Below, one piece after another: positions 7,131 through 14,145 of a stretch of 24,348 nucleotides of DNA (its first letter is position 1; every line of letters begins with the position of its first letter). The stretch comes from JAJXWB01 sp047971685 (lineage in GTDB: Bacteria > Pseudomonadota > Alphaproteobacteria > Rhizobiales > Beijerinckiaceae), in contig JBKDZW010000123.1 in NCBI GenBank assembly GCA_047971685.1, positions 1 to 24,348 of the forward strand, read 5' to 3'. Position numbers and translations under genes: made by a program. Below the pieces are notes generated by a model. That model saw only the letters and a program-made list of their open reading frames with translations. It made no database searches and was not told where the DNA came from.

Positions 7131-8315
7131 TTGACCGTGAAGAAAGTCTTCGACTGGTTTGCTCTGGTTCTTGGCGTTGCGCTTGCTTTGTTCGGCGCGC
7201 GCTGGATGTGGACCGGATGGGATATTGTGCAGGCCGAGCGCGGCTGGGCGGCCGTAATCGCCGGTTCAGCCATGCTGTCGGGCGGGCTGATCGTCGCCAT
7301 GCTCGCCTGGGCGACAATGCGTCTGACCGCTGCGTTTGCGGGCATGCGCCAGCCGGATGCGCTCGCAACGCTCGCCCGGCCGGACGCGCAAACGCAATCC
7401 GCCCCGACGCGCCCGGACGATGTCGTGCAAGATGATCGTGCGCAAGACGAGCCGGCGCGCCTGTTCCCCAAACCCGCAATCCTTGCCCCCGCAGCCGTCG
7501 CTGCTGCGACCGCAGGCGCGATTTTCGCCAAACGGGAAGGGAGCGGCGAGGAGGCGCGACTTGCTGGGGACGAGGCCGCGCCCTCCGGCATCGCGCCCGT
7601 AGAACCATCGTCCACGGACGAACTGCTGCGCATGGACGAGGATCGCGCCGGACGCAAGGCCGACGACGCCATATCCGAAGACCCGCCGCCGCTCGAAACG
7701 ACGCAGGATATTTTCAGGCGGGATATTTTCAGACAAGAAATCTCCCGTCCGGAAATCTTCAAGATCGAACCGTCGCCTGCCGACGAAGACGACGAGATCG
7801 AGCCCGCGCAAGCAGAGACGCAAGTGCGTCGGGACTACGAGCGCCAGGAACAGGAACTTCAGGAACAGGAACTTCAGGAACAGGAACTTCAAGAACAGGA
7901 ACTTCAGGAGCGGGAGCTTCAGGAGCGGGAGCGGCTTGAACAGGAGCGGGAGCGGCTTGAACAGGAGCGTTTGACGCCGCCTCCACCTCCGCCGCCCGAA
8001 GCCCCGGGCATTCCCAAACAGCCCGCCGCCGCTCCCCTCGACGGGCCGGAATATGACGATTGGCTCGAGCGTACGGCGCAGGAATTCGACCGGGAACTCG
8101 GTCGCGACACCCTGCCGAAGGATGCGCCTGCCGAGCCTCCGCCGCCCGAGCCGGTGGCGGCGCCGGCGGAATCGACGATCGTCGGCCGCTACGCCTCCGG
8201 CGACACCAATTATCTGATGTTTGCGGACGGCTCGATCGAGGCGCAGACGCCCGAAGGCGCCATGCGTTTTGCTTCGCTCACCGAACTCAAGCGCTTCGTT
8301 GAAACCCGCAACTGA
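7131..8315 (+). CDS. Hypothetical membrane protein with charged repeat region and conserved C-terminal domain
   Basis: Protein of 394 residues, function unknown. Two N-terminal hydrophobic segments (about 5-23 and 36-62) anchor it in the inner membrane. A long Ala/Pro/acidic linker follows, with DIFR-like repeats and then a run of QEQEL and EQERERL repeats (about 240-280) that should form a highly charged helix, then a stretch of seven prolines. The last ~50 residues (STIVGRYASGDTNYLMFADG and following EAQTPEG, FASLTELKRFVE) look like a small conserved domain I associate with uncharacterised Hyphomicrobiales proteins. Start: TTG 7131 or GTG 7137; GGGAGG at 7122-7127 is three bases from TTG but nine from GTG, so GTG is at least as likely. 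Divergent from sodB, ends in its own terminator. Confidence 0.78.
   Translation: MTVKKVFDWFALVLGVALALFGARWMWTGWDIVQAERGWAAVIAGSAMLSGGLIVAMLAWATMRLTAAFAGMRQPDALATLARPDAQTQSAPTRPDDVVQDDRAQDEPARLFPKPAILAPAAVAAATAGAIFAKREGSGEEARLAGDEAAPSGIAPVEPSSTDELLRMDEDRAGRKADDAISEDPPPLETTQDIFRRDIFRQEISRPEIFKIEPSPADEDDEIEPAQAETQVRRDYERQEQELQEQELQEQELQEQELQERELQERERLEQERERLEQERLTPPPPPPPEAPGIPKQPAAAPLDGPEYDDWLERTAQEFDRELGRDTLPKDAPAEPPPPEPVAAPAESTIVGRYASGDTNYLMFADGSIEAQTPEGAMRFASLTELKRFVETRN
7845..7970 (+). repeat. In-frame 15-base and 21-base tandem repeats
   Basis: About five to six copies of a 15-base unit (CAGGAACTTCAGGAA and variants, encoding QEQEL/QEREL) pass into two exact copies of a 21-base unit (GAGCGGGAGCGGCTTGAACA plus G, encoding ERERLEQ). 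The frame is kept, so the array can change length without breaking the protein. Confidence 0.9.
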
Positions 8316-8333
8316 AGGCGGGTTCTGTTTTTC
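8303..8333 (+). terminator. Rho-independent terminator overlapping the stop of the 7131-8315 gene
   Basis: AACCCGC (8303-8309) pairs with GCGGGTT (8318-8324), loop of eight bases, followed by CTGTTTTTCTG. The stem includes the last codons and the TGA at 8313-8315. Confidence 0.65.
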
Positions 8334-8356
8334 TGTCGAAAGGCGCGCTTTCGGCG

Positions 8357-10456
8357 CTACGCCTGCAGCGTGAATTCGCCGCCGGCGGCGGTCAGGGCGA
8401 AGGCCTGTTCGAGCGCAACCTCGTCGAGCTGGTCGAAGCGCCCGGAGGCGCCGCCGTGACCGGCTTTCATGTTCGTGTGCAGCAGAATGGGACCGCCGCC
8501 GCTCATGCGCTCGCGCAGGCGCGCCACCCATTTGGCCGGCTCCCAATAGGTCACGCGCGGATCGGTGAGCCCGCCGAGCGCAAGGATCGGCGGGTAGATC
8601 TTTGCGGCCACATTGTCGTAGGGCGAATAGGACAGCATGGTGCGAAAGGCGGTTTCGTCCTCGATAGGATTGCCCCATTCCAGCCATTCCGGAGGGGTCA
8701 GCGGCAGATCCTTGTCGAGCATGGTGTTGATGACGTCGACGAAGGGCACGTCGGCGATCACGCCGGCAAACAGCTCCGGCGCCATATTGGCGATGGCGCC
8801 CATCAGCATGCCGCCGGCGCTGCCGCCCTGCGCGACAATGCGGCCCTGTGCGGTAAAGCCGTCGGCAATCAGCTTGCGCCCGCAGGCGATGAAATCGCTG
8901 AACGTATTCGGTTTGTGCGCGAGCTTGCCGTTCTCGTACCAGGCCCAGCCCTTGTCCGTTCCGCCGCGCACATGCGCGATGGCGAAAACGAAGCCGCGGT
9001 CGACCAGCGACAGCCGGTTGGCGTTGAAGGCCGCCGGCGTCGGATGGCCATAGGCGCCATAGCCATAAAGCAGACAGGGCGCAGCGCCCGCGCGATCGGC
9101 GCGCGAAAGCAGCGAGATCGGCACTTGCGCGCCATCGGGCGCGGTGGCGTAGAGGCGGCGCGTGACATAGCGCGAGGGGTCGTGGCCGGACGGAATTTCC
9201 TGCCGCTTGCGCAAGGTTCTCGTGCGCGAGCGCATGTCGTAGTCGTAGGTCTCCGCCGGCGTCGTCATCGAAGAATAGACGAAGCGCAGGATGTCGGTGT
9301 CGAATTCGAGTCCCGCTTCCATGCGTAGCGAATAGGCCTCCTCGGGGAACGAAATCTCGTGTTCGTTTCCGCTCGCTATTTCGCGCACGACAATGCGCGG
9401 CAGGCCGTTTTCGCGCTCGAGCCGCACGAGGTGGCGCGCAAATGCGCCCACCGCCACAATCATCCGTCCTGGATGAAAAGCGACGAGATCGCGCCAGTTC
9501 TCGCGTTGCGGCTCTTCGAGCGGCGCGACGACGAGTTTGAAATCTTCGGCCCCATCGGCGTTGGTGCGGACGAACAATCGCTCGCCGTGATGTTCGACCT
9601 CGTAGCGATGTTTTGATTCTCGCGCAGCGACCAGGCGCGCCGGCGTCTGCGCGGCGTCGAGGTCGATCAGCCAGACTTCCGTCGCCTCATGCCCGCTCAT
9701 GGCGACAACGCCGAAGCGGCGCGAATGAGAGCGCTCGAGATGGACGAACCAGGCGGGATCGAGATCCTCGACCACGAGTTCGTCCGCGGTCTCCGGCGTG
9801 TCGAGCGTATGGCGAAAGACCTGCGCGGTGCGGTGGTTGTCGTCCACGCGCACATAGAGAAAAGCGCGCGCATCCGAAGTCCAGACGATGGTTCCGTCGC
9901 AATGCGTCACGCGGTCGTCGAGATCGCGGCCGCTCGCCAGGTCGCGCACGCGAATGGTGTAGAGTTCCGAGCCCTTGTCGTCGCTGCTCCAGGCAAGAAG
10001 CCTGTGGTCGGGCGAATGTTCGGCCGCGCGCATGTCGAAGAAGGGCTTGTCCCCGGCCTCGGCGTCGCCGTCGATCAGGATTTCTTCCTGTCCGCCGCGC
10101 TTGCGCCGGCAAACCAGTTCGTGCTGTCCGCCCTCGCGATAGCGCGTGTAATAGTCGAAATCGCCGTCGGGCCAGGGAACGTCGCTATCGTCTTCTTTTA
10201 TGCGCGCGCGCAATTCGGCGGCGATTTCCCGCTGCAATTCTTCGGTCGGGGCCATCAGGGCGTCGCAATAGGCGTTTTCGGCGTCGAGATGGGCGCGAAT
10301 ATCGGCGGGCGTTTTGGCGGGATCGGCCAGAATTTCCTGCCAATTGTCGGCGCGCAGCCAGAAATATTCATCGACCAGTTCGGCGCCGTGAATTTTCGTG
10401 ACATGCGGGCGGCGTTCGGCGCGCGGCGGTTGCGCCAACGAAGTCTTCCAGCTCAT
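8357..10456 (-). CDS. ptrB: Oligopeptidase B (S9A prolyl oligopeptidase family)
   Basis: Cytosolic serine peptidase of 699 residues cleaving short peptides after basic residues. An N-terminal seven-bladed beta-propeller (about 70-400) is followed by an alpha/beta-hydrolase domain: LLYGYGAYGHP, the HVRGGTDKGWAWYENGKLAH segment, GGSAGGMLMG (nucleophile Ser), GLTDPRV (acid Asp) and KAGHGGASGRF (His). The carboxyl residues after GGLTDPRVTYWEPAKW match the family well. Start: ATG 10456 has GGAG five bases upstream; the open frame extends further but only over the msrB gene in another frame. It follows msrB by 59 bases on the same strand, so co-transcription is likely. Confidence 0.93.
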   Translation of the reverse strand: MSWKTSLAQPPRAERRPHVTKIHGAELVDEYFWLRADNWQEILADPAKTPADIRAHLDAENAYCDALMAPTEELQREIAAELRARIKEDDSDVPWPDGDFDYYTRYREGGQHELVCRRKRGGQEEILIDGDAEAGDKPFFDMRAAEHSPDHRLLAWSSDDKGSELYTIRVRDLASGRDLDDRVTHCDGTIVWTSDARAFLYVRVDDNHRTAQVFRHTLDTPETADELVVEDLDPAWFVHLERSHSRRFGVVAMSGHEATEVWLIDLDAAQTPARLVAARESKHRYEVEHHGERLFVRTNADGAEDFKLVVAPLEEPQRENWRDLVAFHPGRMIVAVGAFARHLVRLERENGLPRIVVREIASGNEHEISFPEEAYSLRMEAGLEFDTDILRFVYSSMTTPAETYDYDMRSRTRTLRKRQEIPSGHDPSRYVTRRLYATAPDGAQVPISLLSRADRAGAAPCLLYGYGAYGHPTPAAFNANRLSLVDRGFVFAIAHVRGGTDKGWAWYENGKLAHKPNTFSDFIACGRKLIADGFTAQGRIVAQGGSAGGMLMGAIANMAPELFAGVIADVPFVDVINTMLDKDLPLTPPEWLEWGNPIEDETAFRTMLSYSPYDNVAAKIYPPILALGGLTDPRVTYWEPAKWVARLRERMSGGGPILLHTNMKAGHGGASGRFDQLDEVALEQAFALTAAGGEFTLQA

Positions 10457-10515
10457 TCGGGCTCCATATCCGTATTCGATCGTCCCTTGGGAATTGCCCG
10501 GTTTGGCGCGCGCCA

Positions 10516-10935
10516 TCAATCTTTTTTGTCTGGATTGAAACTGAGCGCGGCGCCGTTCAGACAATAGCGCAGGCCGGTGGGCGGCGGCCCGTCCGGGAAA
10601 ACATGGCCGAGATGGCTCTCGCATCGCGCGCAGCGTACCTCGGTGCGGCGCATGAACCAGCCGCGATCGTCGTGCTCGCTGATCGCCTGTGCTTGCAGGG
10701 GCGCAAAAAAACTCGGCCATCCCGTGCCTGAATCAAATTTGGTTTGCGAATCGAAAAGAGCCTCGCCGCAGCAGATGCAGGAATAGACGCCGTTGGATTT
10801 TTCGTTCCAATAGGGGCCGGTGAAGGCGCGCTCGGTGCCGTGTTCCCGGGTCACCCGATATTGCTCGGGCGTCAGCAGCGCCCGCCATTCGGCGTCGGAT
10901 TTTCTGATTTTGCCATCGTCCGGGCCAGTGCTCAT
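10516..10935 (-). CDS. msrB: Peptide-methionine (R)-S-oxide reductase MsrB
   Basis: Repairs methionine-R-sulfoxide in oxidised proteins. It has 139 residues from ATG 10935, which has GGAG six bases upstream; a TTG codon directly before it is probably not the start. The zinc site uses Cys53/Cys56 (YSCICCG) and Cys102/Cys105 (RCARC). The catalytic Cys125 is in RYCLN, and the substrate-pocket motif SGTGWPSF and HLGHVFPDGP are intact. There is no signal peptide, so cytosolic. First gene of a probable msrB-ptrB operon. Its upstream region has a plausible sigma-70 promoter inside an inverted repeat. Confidence 0.96.
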   Translation of the reverse strand: MSTGPDDGKIRKSDAEWRALLTPEQYRVTREHGTERAFTGPYWNEKSNGVYSCICCGEALFDSQTKFDSGTGWPSFFAPLQAQAISEHDDRGWFMRRTEVRCARCESHLGHVFPDGPPPTGLRYCLNGAALSFNPDKKD

Positions 10936-10958
10936 CAAGATCTCCTCGTGTCGCGTAC

Positions 10959-10985
10959 CGGCGGAATTTTATTTGGGTTCCGCCG
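10959..10985. repeat. Inverted repeat around the msrB promoter
   Basis: CGGCGGAA (10959-10966) and TTCCGCCG (10978-10985) form a perfect eight-base inverted repeat with an 11-base spacer. The spacer holds most of the putative -10 hexamer of msrB, so it could act as an operator. Confidence 0.5.
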
Positions 10986-10994
10986 TTTTTTACA
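10965..10994 (-). promoter_or_regulatory. Putative sigma-70 promoter of msrB
   Basis: On the minus strand TTGTAA is followed after 18 bases by TAAAAT, four and five matches of six to the consensus hexamers. The distance to the msrB ATG is suitable. Confidence is limited because the region is A-rich. Confidence 0.4.
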
Positions 10995-11096
10995 ATGATA
11001 TCATTACATTAGTTGGAATGCGATTTTGGCGAAAGTTTGATGCCGCCAAGTAATGATCAAATAGTTCGCCGTAAACCCATGCGGCAAAGCTTAAGT

Positions 11097-11134
11097 ATTA
11101 TTTCAAAATCAATTGATGGCATTATTGAAATAAT
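11097..11134. repeat. Long inverted repeat with nested palindrome upstream of mucR
   Basis: ATTATTTCAA (11097-11106) and TTGAAATAAT (11125-11134) are perfect 10-base arms. The loop contains the perfect palindrome ATCAATTGAT (11108-11117). AT-rich with several TpA steps, it is a candidate MucR/Ros binding site. Confidence 0.5.
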
Positions 11135-11211
11135 CTGCTTTCTGATTTGCAAATATGAACAAACGTTAAGTTGGGTGGCGCCTGTTTCTGTAGAAAGACC
11201 GTTTTCGCAAC

Positions 11212-11240
11212 TTGATCTTGGAGAAGTTCTTTTGTAAACT
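11212..11240 (+). promoter_or_regulatory. Putative sigma-70 promoter of mucR
   Basis: TTGATC (11212-11217), a 17-base spacer and TAAACT (11235-11240), each hexamer matching consensus at four positions. Transcription would start near 11247, giving a leader of about 105 bases. Confidence 0.4.
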
Positions 11241-11353
11241 AATCGGGCGCTACACAGAGTCGCCCTCGAAGATGCGACCTTTGAACTGTCCCTAGTGTGC
11301 GCGGCCTGTTGATAGTCCGCCGAAGAAGCGGATCTTCTGGAAAGAAACCTGAA

Positions 11354-11772
11354 ATGACAGATACAAACGCACAAGCTCCCTATATCGAGCTGGCTGCCGA
11401 TATTGTCTCGGCTTATGTCAGCAATAATTCTGTCCCGCTCGTCGAACTGCCGAATGTTATACGTGATGTGCATTTGGCTTTGATGTGCGTCACCGAGCGC
11501 GCTGCGCCGGTCGAGACCGAGCCGCTGAAGCCGGCCGTTCCGGTGAAGAAGTCCATCACACCGGACTATATTATCTGTCTGGAGGACGGAAAGCAGTTCA
11601 AGTCGCTGAAGCGGCACCTGCGGTCCCAGTATAATTTGTCGCCGGACGCTTATCGCGAGAAATGGGGCCTGCCTGCCGATTACCCGATGGTGGCGCCCAA
11701 TTACGCAAAGGCGCGCTCCAATCTGGCCAAACAGATGGGTCTCGGCCAGCAGCGCCGCCGCAGGATAAAGTA
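11354..11772 (+). CDS. mucR: MucR/Ros-family transcriptional regulator, zinc-site variant
   Basis: Small DNA-binding regulator of 139 residues; family members repress or activate exopolysaccharide, motility, virulence and cell-cycle genes and repress themselves. The N-terminal half (about 9-50) is the oligomerisation region. The C-terminal half carries the Ros-type finger: CLEDGKQFKSLKRHL (75-89), then SPDAYREKWGLPADYPMVAP and NYAKARSNLAKQMGLGQ. By alignment with Ros87 the ligands would be Cys75, Asp78, His88 and a final His, but this protein has Gln92-Tyr93 where MucR proteins normally have His-Tyr. ATG 11354 gives the usual start; the Shine-Dalgarno is weak (GGAAAG region). Monocistronic, with a terminator at 11893-11924 and an AT-rich upstream region. 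The symbol is given by family and neighbourhood. Confidence 0.93.
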
Positions 11773-11892
11773 ATATTCTGCCCAATTTCAGCCTGAGAGG
11801 GCAAGTCGCAGATTTCCGGCTGAAGATGAGAGTTCGATGGTTTCTTTGACTGAGTGGCCGGTCCTGGCCCCGGTCCATGCCCCAACCAGACT

Positions 11893-11924
11893 AAAAGCCC
11901 GGAGCTTCGTGTTCCGGGTTTTTG
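11893..11924 (+). terminator. Rho-independent terminator downstream of mucR
   Basis: CCCGGA and TCCGGG form a six-base stem around GCTTCGTGT, flanked by AAAAG on the left and TTTTT on the right. It lies about 120 bases after the mucR stop. Confidence 0.7.
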
Positions 11925-12007
11925 TGTAAAATTTCATTGACAAGGACAAAAATCCTAACCATCTTGATCGGACGGTGCGGCGCATCGGTCTGGTCGGGAG
12001 TTGGGTT

Positions 12008-12907
12008 ATGTCGTCGAATAAAAGGAACGCGCGGTCGGGCGTACGCGGGAAGGCGGGAGGCCGCAGCGCAGATGCGGCTGCGGACGCTGGCCGGAATCTC
12101 GGGCGCGACGCGCGTCGTCTTCTTTTGGCGCTGGCGAAGGAGGGCGCAGGCCCTGCCCGCGCCGACCTGTGCGAGAACTTTCTTGTCGTCGCCGCCCCCC
12201 GCGCGGGCGTCACCGCCATTATCGCCAAAACGCCCGCCGGCGCGGGCGACGAATTGCAGGCCCGCGGTCTTGCACGTTGGACCGCGCATGCGCCTGCGCG
12301 ACTGGAATTGACAGGGGAGGGCGCAAATCTTGCGCGCCGGCTGGCCGCGCCCGCTGGCGTCGCGCCGTTTCGCGCGCAGCACGGCGAATTCGTCCAGCGC
12401 GCGCTGGAGTCGGGCGCGTGCGCCGTTGCGGTCGATGCGGCGGAAAGCCCGCTGACATGGCTTGCGCGCCGCAAGGGGCGCGACGGCGCGCCCTTTCTGG
12501 CGCCTGCGCAGATCGAGGCCGGCGAGCGCTTCCGCCGCGATGTCGAGATCGCGCAATTGCGCCAGCGCGTCACCTCGGACTGGTCGGGCGCGGCCGGCGC
12601 CGGCCAAAGAGGGCCGCAAAATATGCAGATGTCGGATGTCCTCGTCGCCGCGCGTCAGCGTCTGGACCGGGCGGCGCAGGCTCTTGGCGGCGAACTCGCC
12701 GGCGTTCTGTTCGATGTCTGCGGCATGCAGAAGGGGCTCGAACTGGTCGAGCGCGAGCGCGCCTGGCCACCACGTTCCGGCAAAATCGCGCTGCGCATCG
12801 CGCTCGACCGGCTGGCCGCCCATTACGGGCTTGGCTCGCTTGCGCGCGGACCCGAGCGTGGACGCCTGGTCAATTGGGGCGCATCCGATTATCGCCCGAA
12901 TGTTTAG
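12008..12907 (+). CDS. DUF6456 domain protein, probable helix-turn-helix
   Basis: Protein of 299 residues, cytosolic, function not established. A basic N-terminus (1-30) is followed by a region that looks winged-helix-like (RRLLLALAKEG, then ARLELTGEGANLARRLA). The C-terminal part has the DUF6456 pattern: ESPLTWLARRKGRDG, QIEAGERFRRDVEIAQLRQR with VTSDW, AARQRLDRAAQALGGELAGV with LFDVCGMQKGLE, and KIALRIALDRLAAHYGL. DNA binding is inferred from the fold pattern only. Start: ATG 12008 has GGGAG seven bases upstream; GTG 11975 would add 11 residues. It follows mucR and precedes sufE (opposite strand) as in other Hyphomicrobiales that I recall. Its 3' end abuts two REP-like copies. Confidence 0.75.
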   Translation: MSSNKRNARSGVRGKAGGRSADAAADAGRNLGRDARRLLLALAKEGAGPARADLCENFLVVAAPRAGVTAIIAKTPAGAGDELQARGLARWTAHAPARLELTGEGANLARRLAAPAGVAPFRAQHGEFVQRALESGACAVAVDAAESPLTWLARRKGRDGAPFLAPAQIEAGERFRRDVEIAQLRQRVTSDWSGAAGAGQRGPQNMQMSDVLVAARQRLDRAAQALGGELAGVLFDVCGMQKGLELVERERAWPPRSGKIALRIALDRLAAHYGLGSLARGPERGRLVNWGASDYRPNV

Positions 12908-12909
12908 AG

Positions 12910-12950
12910 CATATCCCGCAAAAGTTGGAGACTTTTGCGATAAGGATATG
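12910..12950. repeat. REP-like palindromic element, copy B
   Basis: Outer arms CATATCC and GGATATG enclose a perfect inner stem CGCAAAAGT/ACTTTTGCG with a TGGAG loop and an ATAA bulge. It starts three bases after the DUF6456 stop codon (12905-12907). It is part of a 56-base direct duplication with copy C. Confidence 0.85.
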
Positions 12951-12965
12951 CGGTGAAAACAAACC

Positions 12966-13006
12966 CATATCCCGCAAAAGTTGGAGACTTTTGCGATAAG
13001 GATATG
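12966..13006. repeat. REP-like palindromic element, copy C
   Basis: Identical in the 41-base core to copy B and offset by exactly 56 bases; the trailing GCGGT-AAAACAAA is also repeated with one difference. Could serve as a transcription-ending or RNA-stabilising hairpin between convergent DUF6456 and sufE. Confidence 0.85.
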
Positions 13007-13070
13007 CGGTCAAAACAAAGCAAAGTGCGCGTCGTGCGATTTTCGTGGAAGTGTGACGCGCTCTATGGGG

Positions 13071-13514
13071 CTATGCCTCTTGCAGCGCCTTGCGGGCGTC
13101 GAGCTTGATGCGCTCGACCATCGAGCGCAGCCCGTTCGAGCGCTGCGGCGTCAGATGCGCGCCGAGCCCCAGGCGGTCGAACACTGCATGCGCGTCGGCC
13201 TCCAGAATGGCGTCCGCCGTCTTGCCGGAGAAAATCGTCAGCGTCAGCGCCACCAGCCCGCGCACGATATGGGCGTCGCTGTCGCCGAGAAAGGTCAGGC
13301 GCGGCGCGCCCGCTGCGTCTTTGTCGATATGGGTTTCGAGCCAGACCTGACTTGCGCAGCCGCGCACGCGGTTCGTCTCGTTATGGGCGGCCTCGGGCAA
13401 TGGGGCGAGCGTGCGTCCGAGTTCGATCAGATAGCGATAGCGGTCGTCCCAATCCTCGAGAAATTCAAAATTCTCGACGATTTCGTCCAGTGCGGATGAG
13501 TTTTGTGCGTCCAT
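13071..13514 (-). CDS. sufE: Cysteine desulfuration protein SufE
   Basis: Accepts persulfide sulfur from the cysteine desulfurase SufS and passes it to the SufBCD scaffold for Fe-S cluster assembly in the cytosol. It has 147 residues. The active-site Cys53 lies in NRVRGCASQVW. The upstream LDEIVENFEFLEDWDDRYRY with LIELG, and the later SDAHIVRGLVALTLTIFSGK, HLTPQRSNGL and MVERIKL motifs, are typical. Start ATG 13514; AAGG lies very close to it, so initiation is not well defined. No suf operon is adjacent, as is usual for the stand-alone sufE of Hyphomicrobiales. Downstream of the DUF5330-like gene on the same strand (107-base gap), possibly one transcript. Confidence 0.94.
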   Translation of the reverse strand: MDAQNSSALDEIVENFEFLEDWDDRYRYLIELGRTLAPLPEAAHNETNRVRGCASQVWLETHIDKDAAGAPRLTFLGDSDAHIVRGLVALTLTIFSGKTADAILEADAHAVFDRLGLGAHLTPQRSNGLRSMVERIKLDARKALQEA

Positions 13515-13621
13515 GCCTTTTCTATATTGCCGAACGCGCCAATAAGCACTCTCCAAGATGCAGCCGCCGGGAATGGCCTTGCGCGCGGCGGCGTCTCGTT
13601 TGCAGCTTGTTTCAGTCCGGC

Positions 13622-13894
13622 TTATTCCGCGATTGCGCCGCGCAGCGGCGCTTGAATTGCGCCGTGTAACGGCGTCTGGATCGCGCCGCGCAGCGGCGTT
13701 TGCGCCAGCGTCAGGCAGCCGGCAGGATCGGCCTTGCAGGCCGAAACTGCGGAATCGACGGCCGCCGTCTGCGCGCGCTGCGCCAGATCGCCCGCCGCCA
13801 GCCGCGCCAGTTTTTCGGGACGTTCGCCGCCCGGCCAGTTCATCCAATAGAACACCAGCGCCAGCCAGAAAGCGGATTTGACGAGAAAGAACAT
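13622..13894 (-). CDS. Small DUF5330-like membrane-anchored protein
   Basis: Protein of 90 residues with one N-terminal hydrophobic segment (about 2-20, FFLVKSAFWLALVFYWMNW). Next comes a region with two cysteines (CKADPAGC) of the kind seen in the small DUF5330 family of Hyphomicrobiales, so it is probably exported or periplasmic-facing. Function unknown. The C-terminus is three copies of an eight-residue unit (TPLRGAIQ, TPLHGAIQ, APLRGAIA) encoded by a 24-base tandem repeat; this tail is probably a recent expansion. Divergent from the DivJ-like kinase and upstream of sufE. Start ATG 13894 without a clear Shine-Dalgarno. Confidence 0.68.
   Translation of the reverse strand: MFFLVKSAFWLALVFYWMNWPGGERPEKLARLAAGDLAQRAQTAAVDSAVSACKADPAGCLTLAQTPLRGAIQTPLHGAIQAPLRGAIAE
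13629..13700 (-). repeat. 24-base tandem repeat, three copies, in frame
   Basis: Three consecutive 24-base units containing GCGCCGCGCAGCGGCG or a diverged form encode the C-terminal PLRGAIQ-type repeats of the DUF5330-like protein. Confidence 0.85.
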
Positions 13895-13981
13895 ACAGGC
13901 CCGTTTCGGTTCGATCGGGCGATCCTAGCTGCAACGCTCTGCATTTATGTCAAAGCTGGCGACAAAATTGCGTTGGTAGCG

Positions 13982-13996
13982 TTAATCCAGCGTTTA
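13982..13996. promoter_or_regulatory. Candidate CtrA binding site (TTAA-N7-TTTA)
   Basis: TTAATCCAGCGTTTA matches the CtrA consensus with one mismatch and exact seven-base spacing. It lies 88 bases before the DUF5330-like start and 226 before the DivJ-like start. Confidence 0.4.
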
Positions 13997-14018
13997 CCTC
14001 CAGCCTTACGCTGGAGGT
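13996..14018. repeat. Strong hairpin in the divergent DUF5330/divJ spacer
   Basis: ACCTCCAGC (13996-14004) and GCTGGAGGT (14010-14018) are perfect nine-base arms with a five-base loop. A competing pairing CCAGCG/CGCTGG uses 13987-13992 and 14009-14014. No T-run follows on the plus strand. Confidence 0.6.
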
Positions 14019-14145
14019 TGTCTGGCGCGCCGGCCGCAGCCGGAAGATTTGGAAAGGGGTTGAAAACCATAACCGCCGGATTCCAGGCCGCAAAACCGCA
14101 AATCGGCCGATTTATGGCCCGCCGGCCCCGCGCCGGCCCCGCAAT

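Larger units (their letters stand above)
10936..11353. other. AT-rich intergenic regulatory region between msrB and mucR
   Basis: This 418-base spacer between divergent msrB and mucR is visibly richer in A and T than the rest of the window between about 10986 and 11240. It contains the msrB promoter and inverted repeat, a 12-base palindrome (10994-11005), a 10-base inverted repeat with a nested palindrome (11097-11134) and a likely mucR promoter. MucR/Ros proteins are known to bind AT-rich DNA and to repress their own genes, which fits this layout. Confidence 0.6.

Noticed and set aside
7266..8687. Minus-strand open frame of 473 codons opposite the repeat-rich hypothetical gene
   Set aside because: It spans a terminator and the 3' end of ptrB, and its repeats are the mirror of the plus-strand QEQEL repeats.
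11040..11237. Possible AT-rich small gene of about 65 codons upstream of mucR
   Set aside because: No Shine-Dalgarno, no similarity I recognise, and it overlaps inverted repeats and the likely mucR promoter. I treat it as regulatory DNA, though a small foreign gene cannot be fully excluded.
11937..11965. TTGACA with a possible -10 as promoter of the DUF6456 gene
   Set aside because: The hexamer at the correct distance (CATCTT) matches consensus at only three positions; too weak to list.
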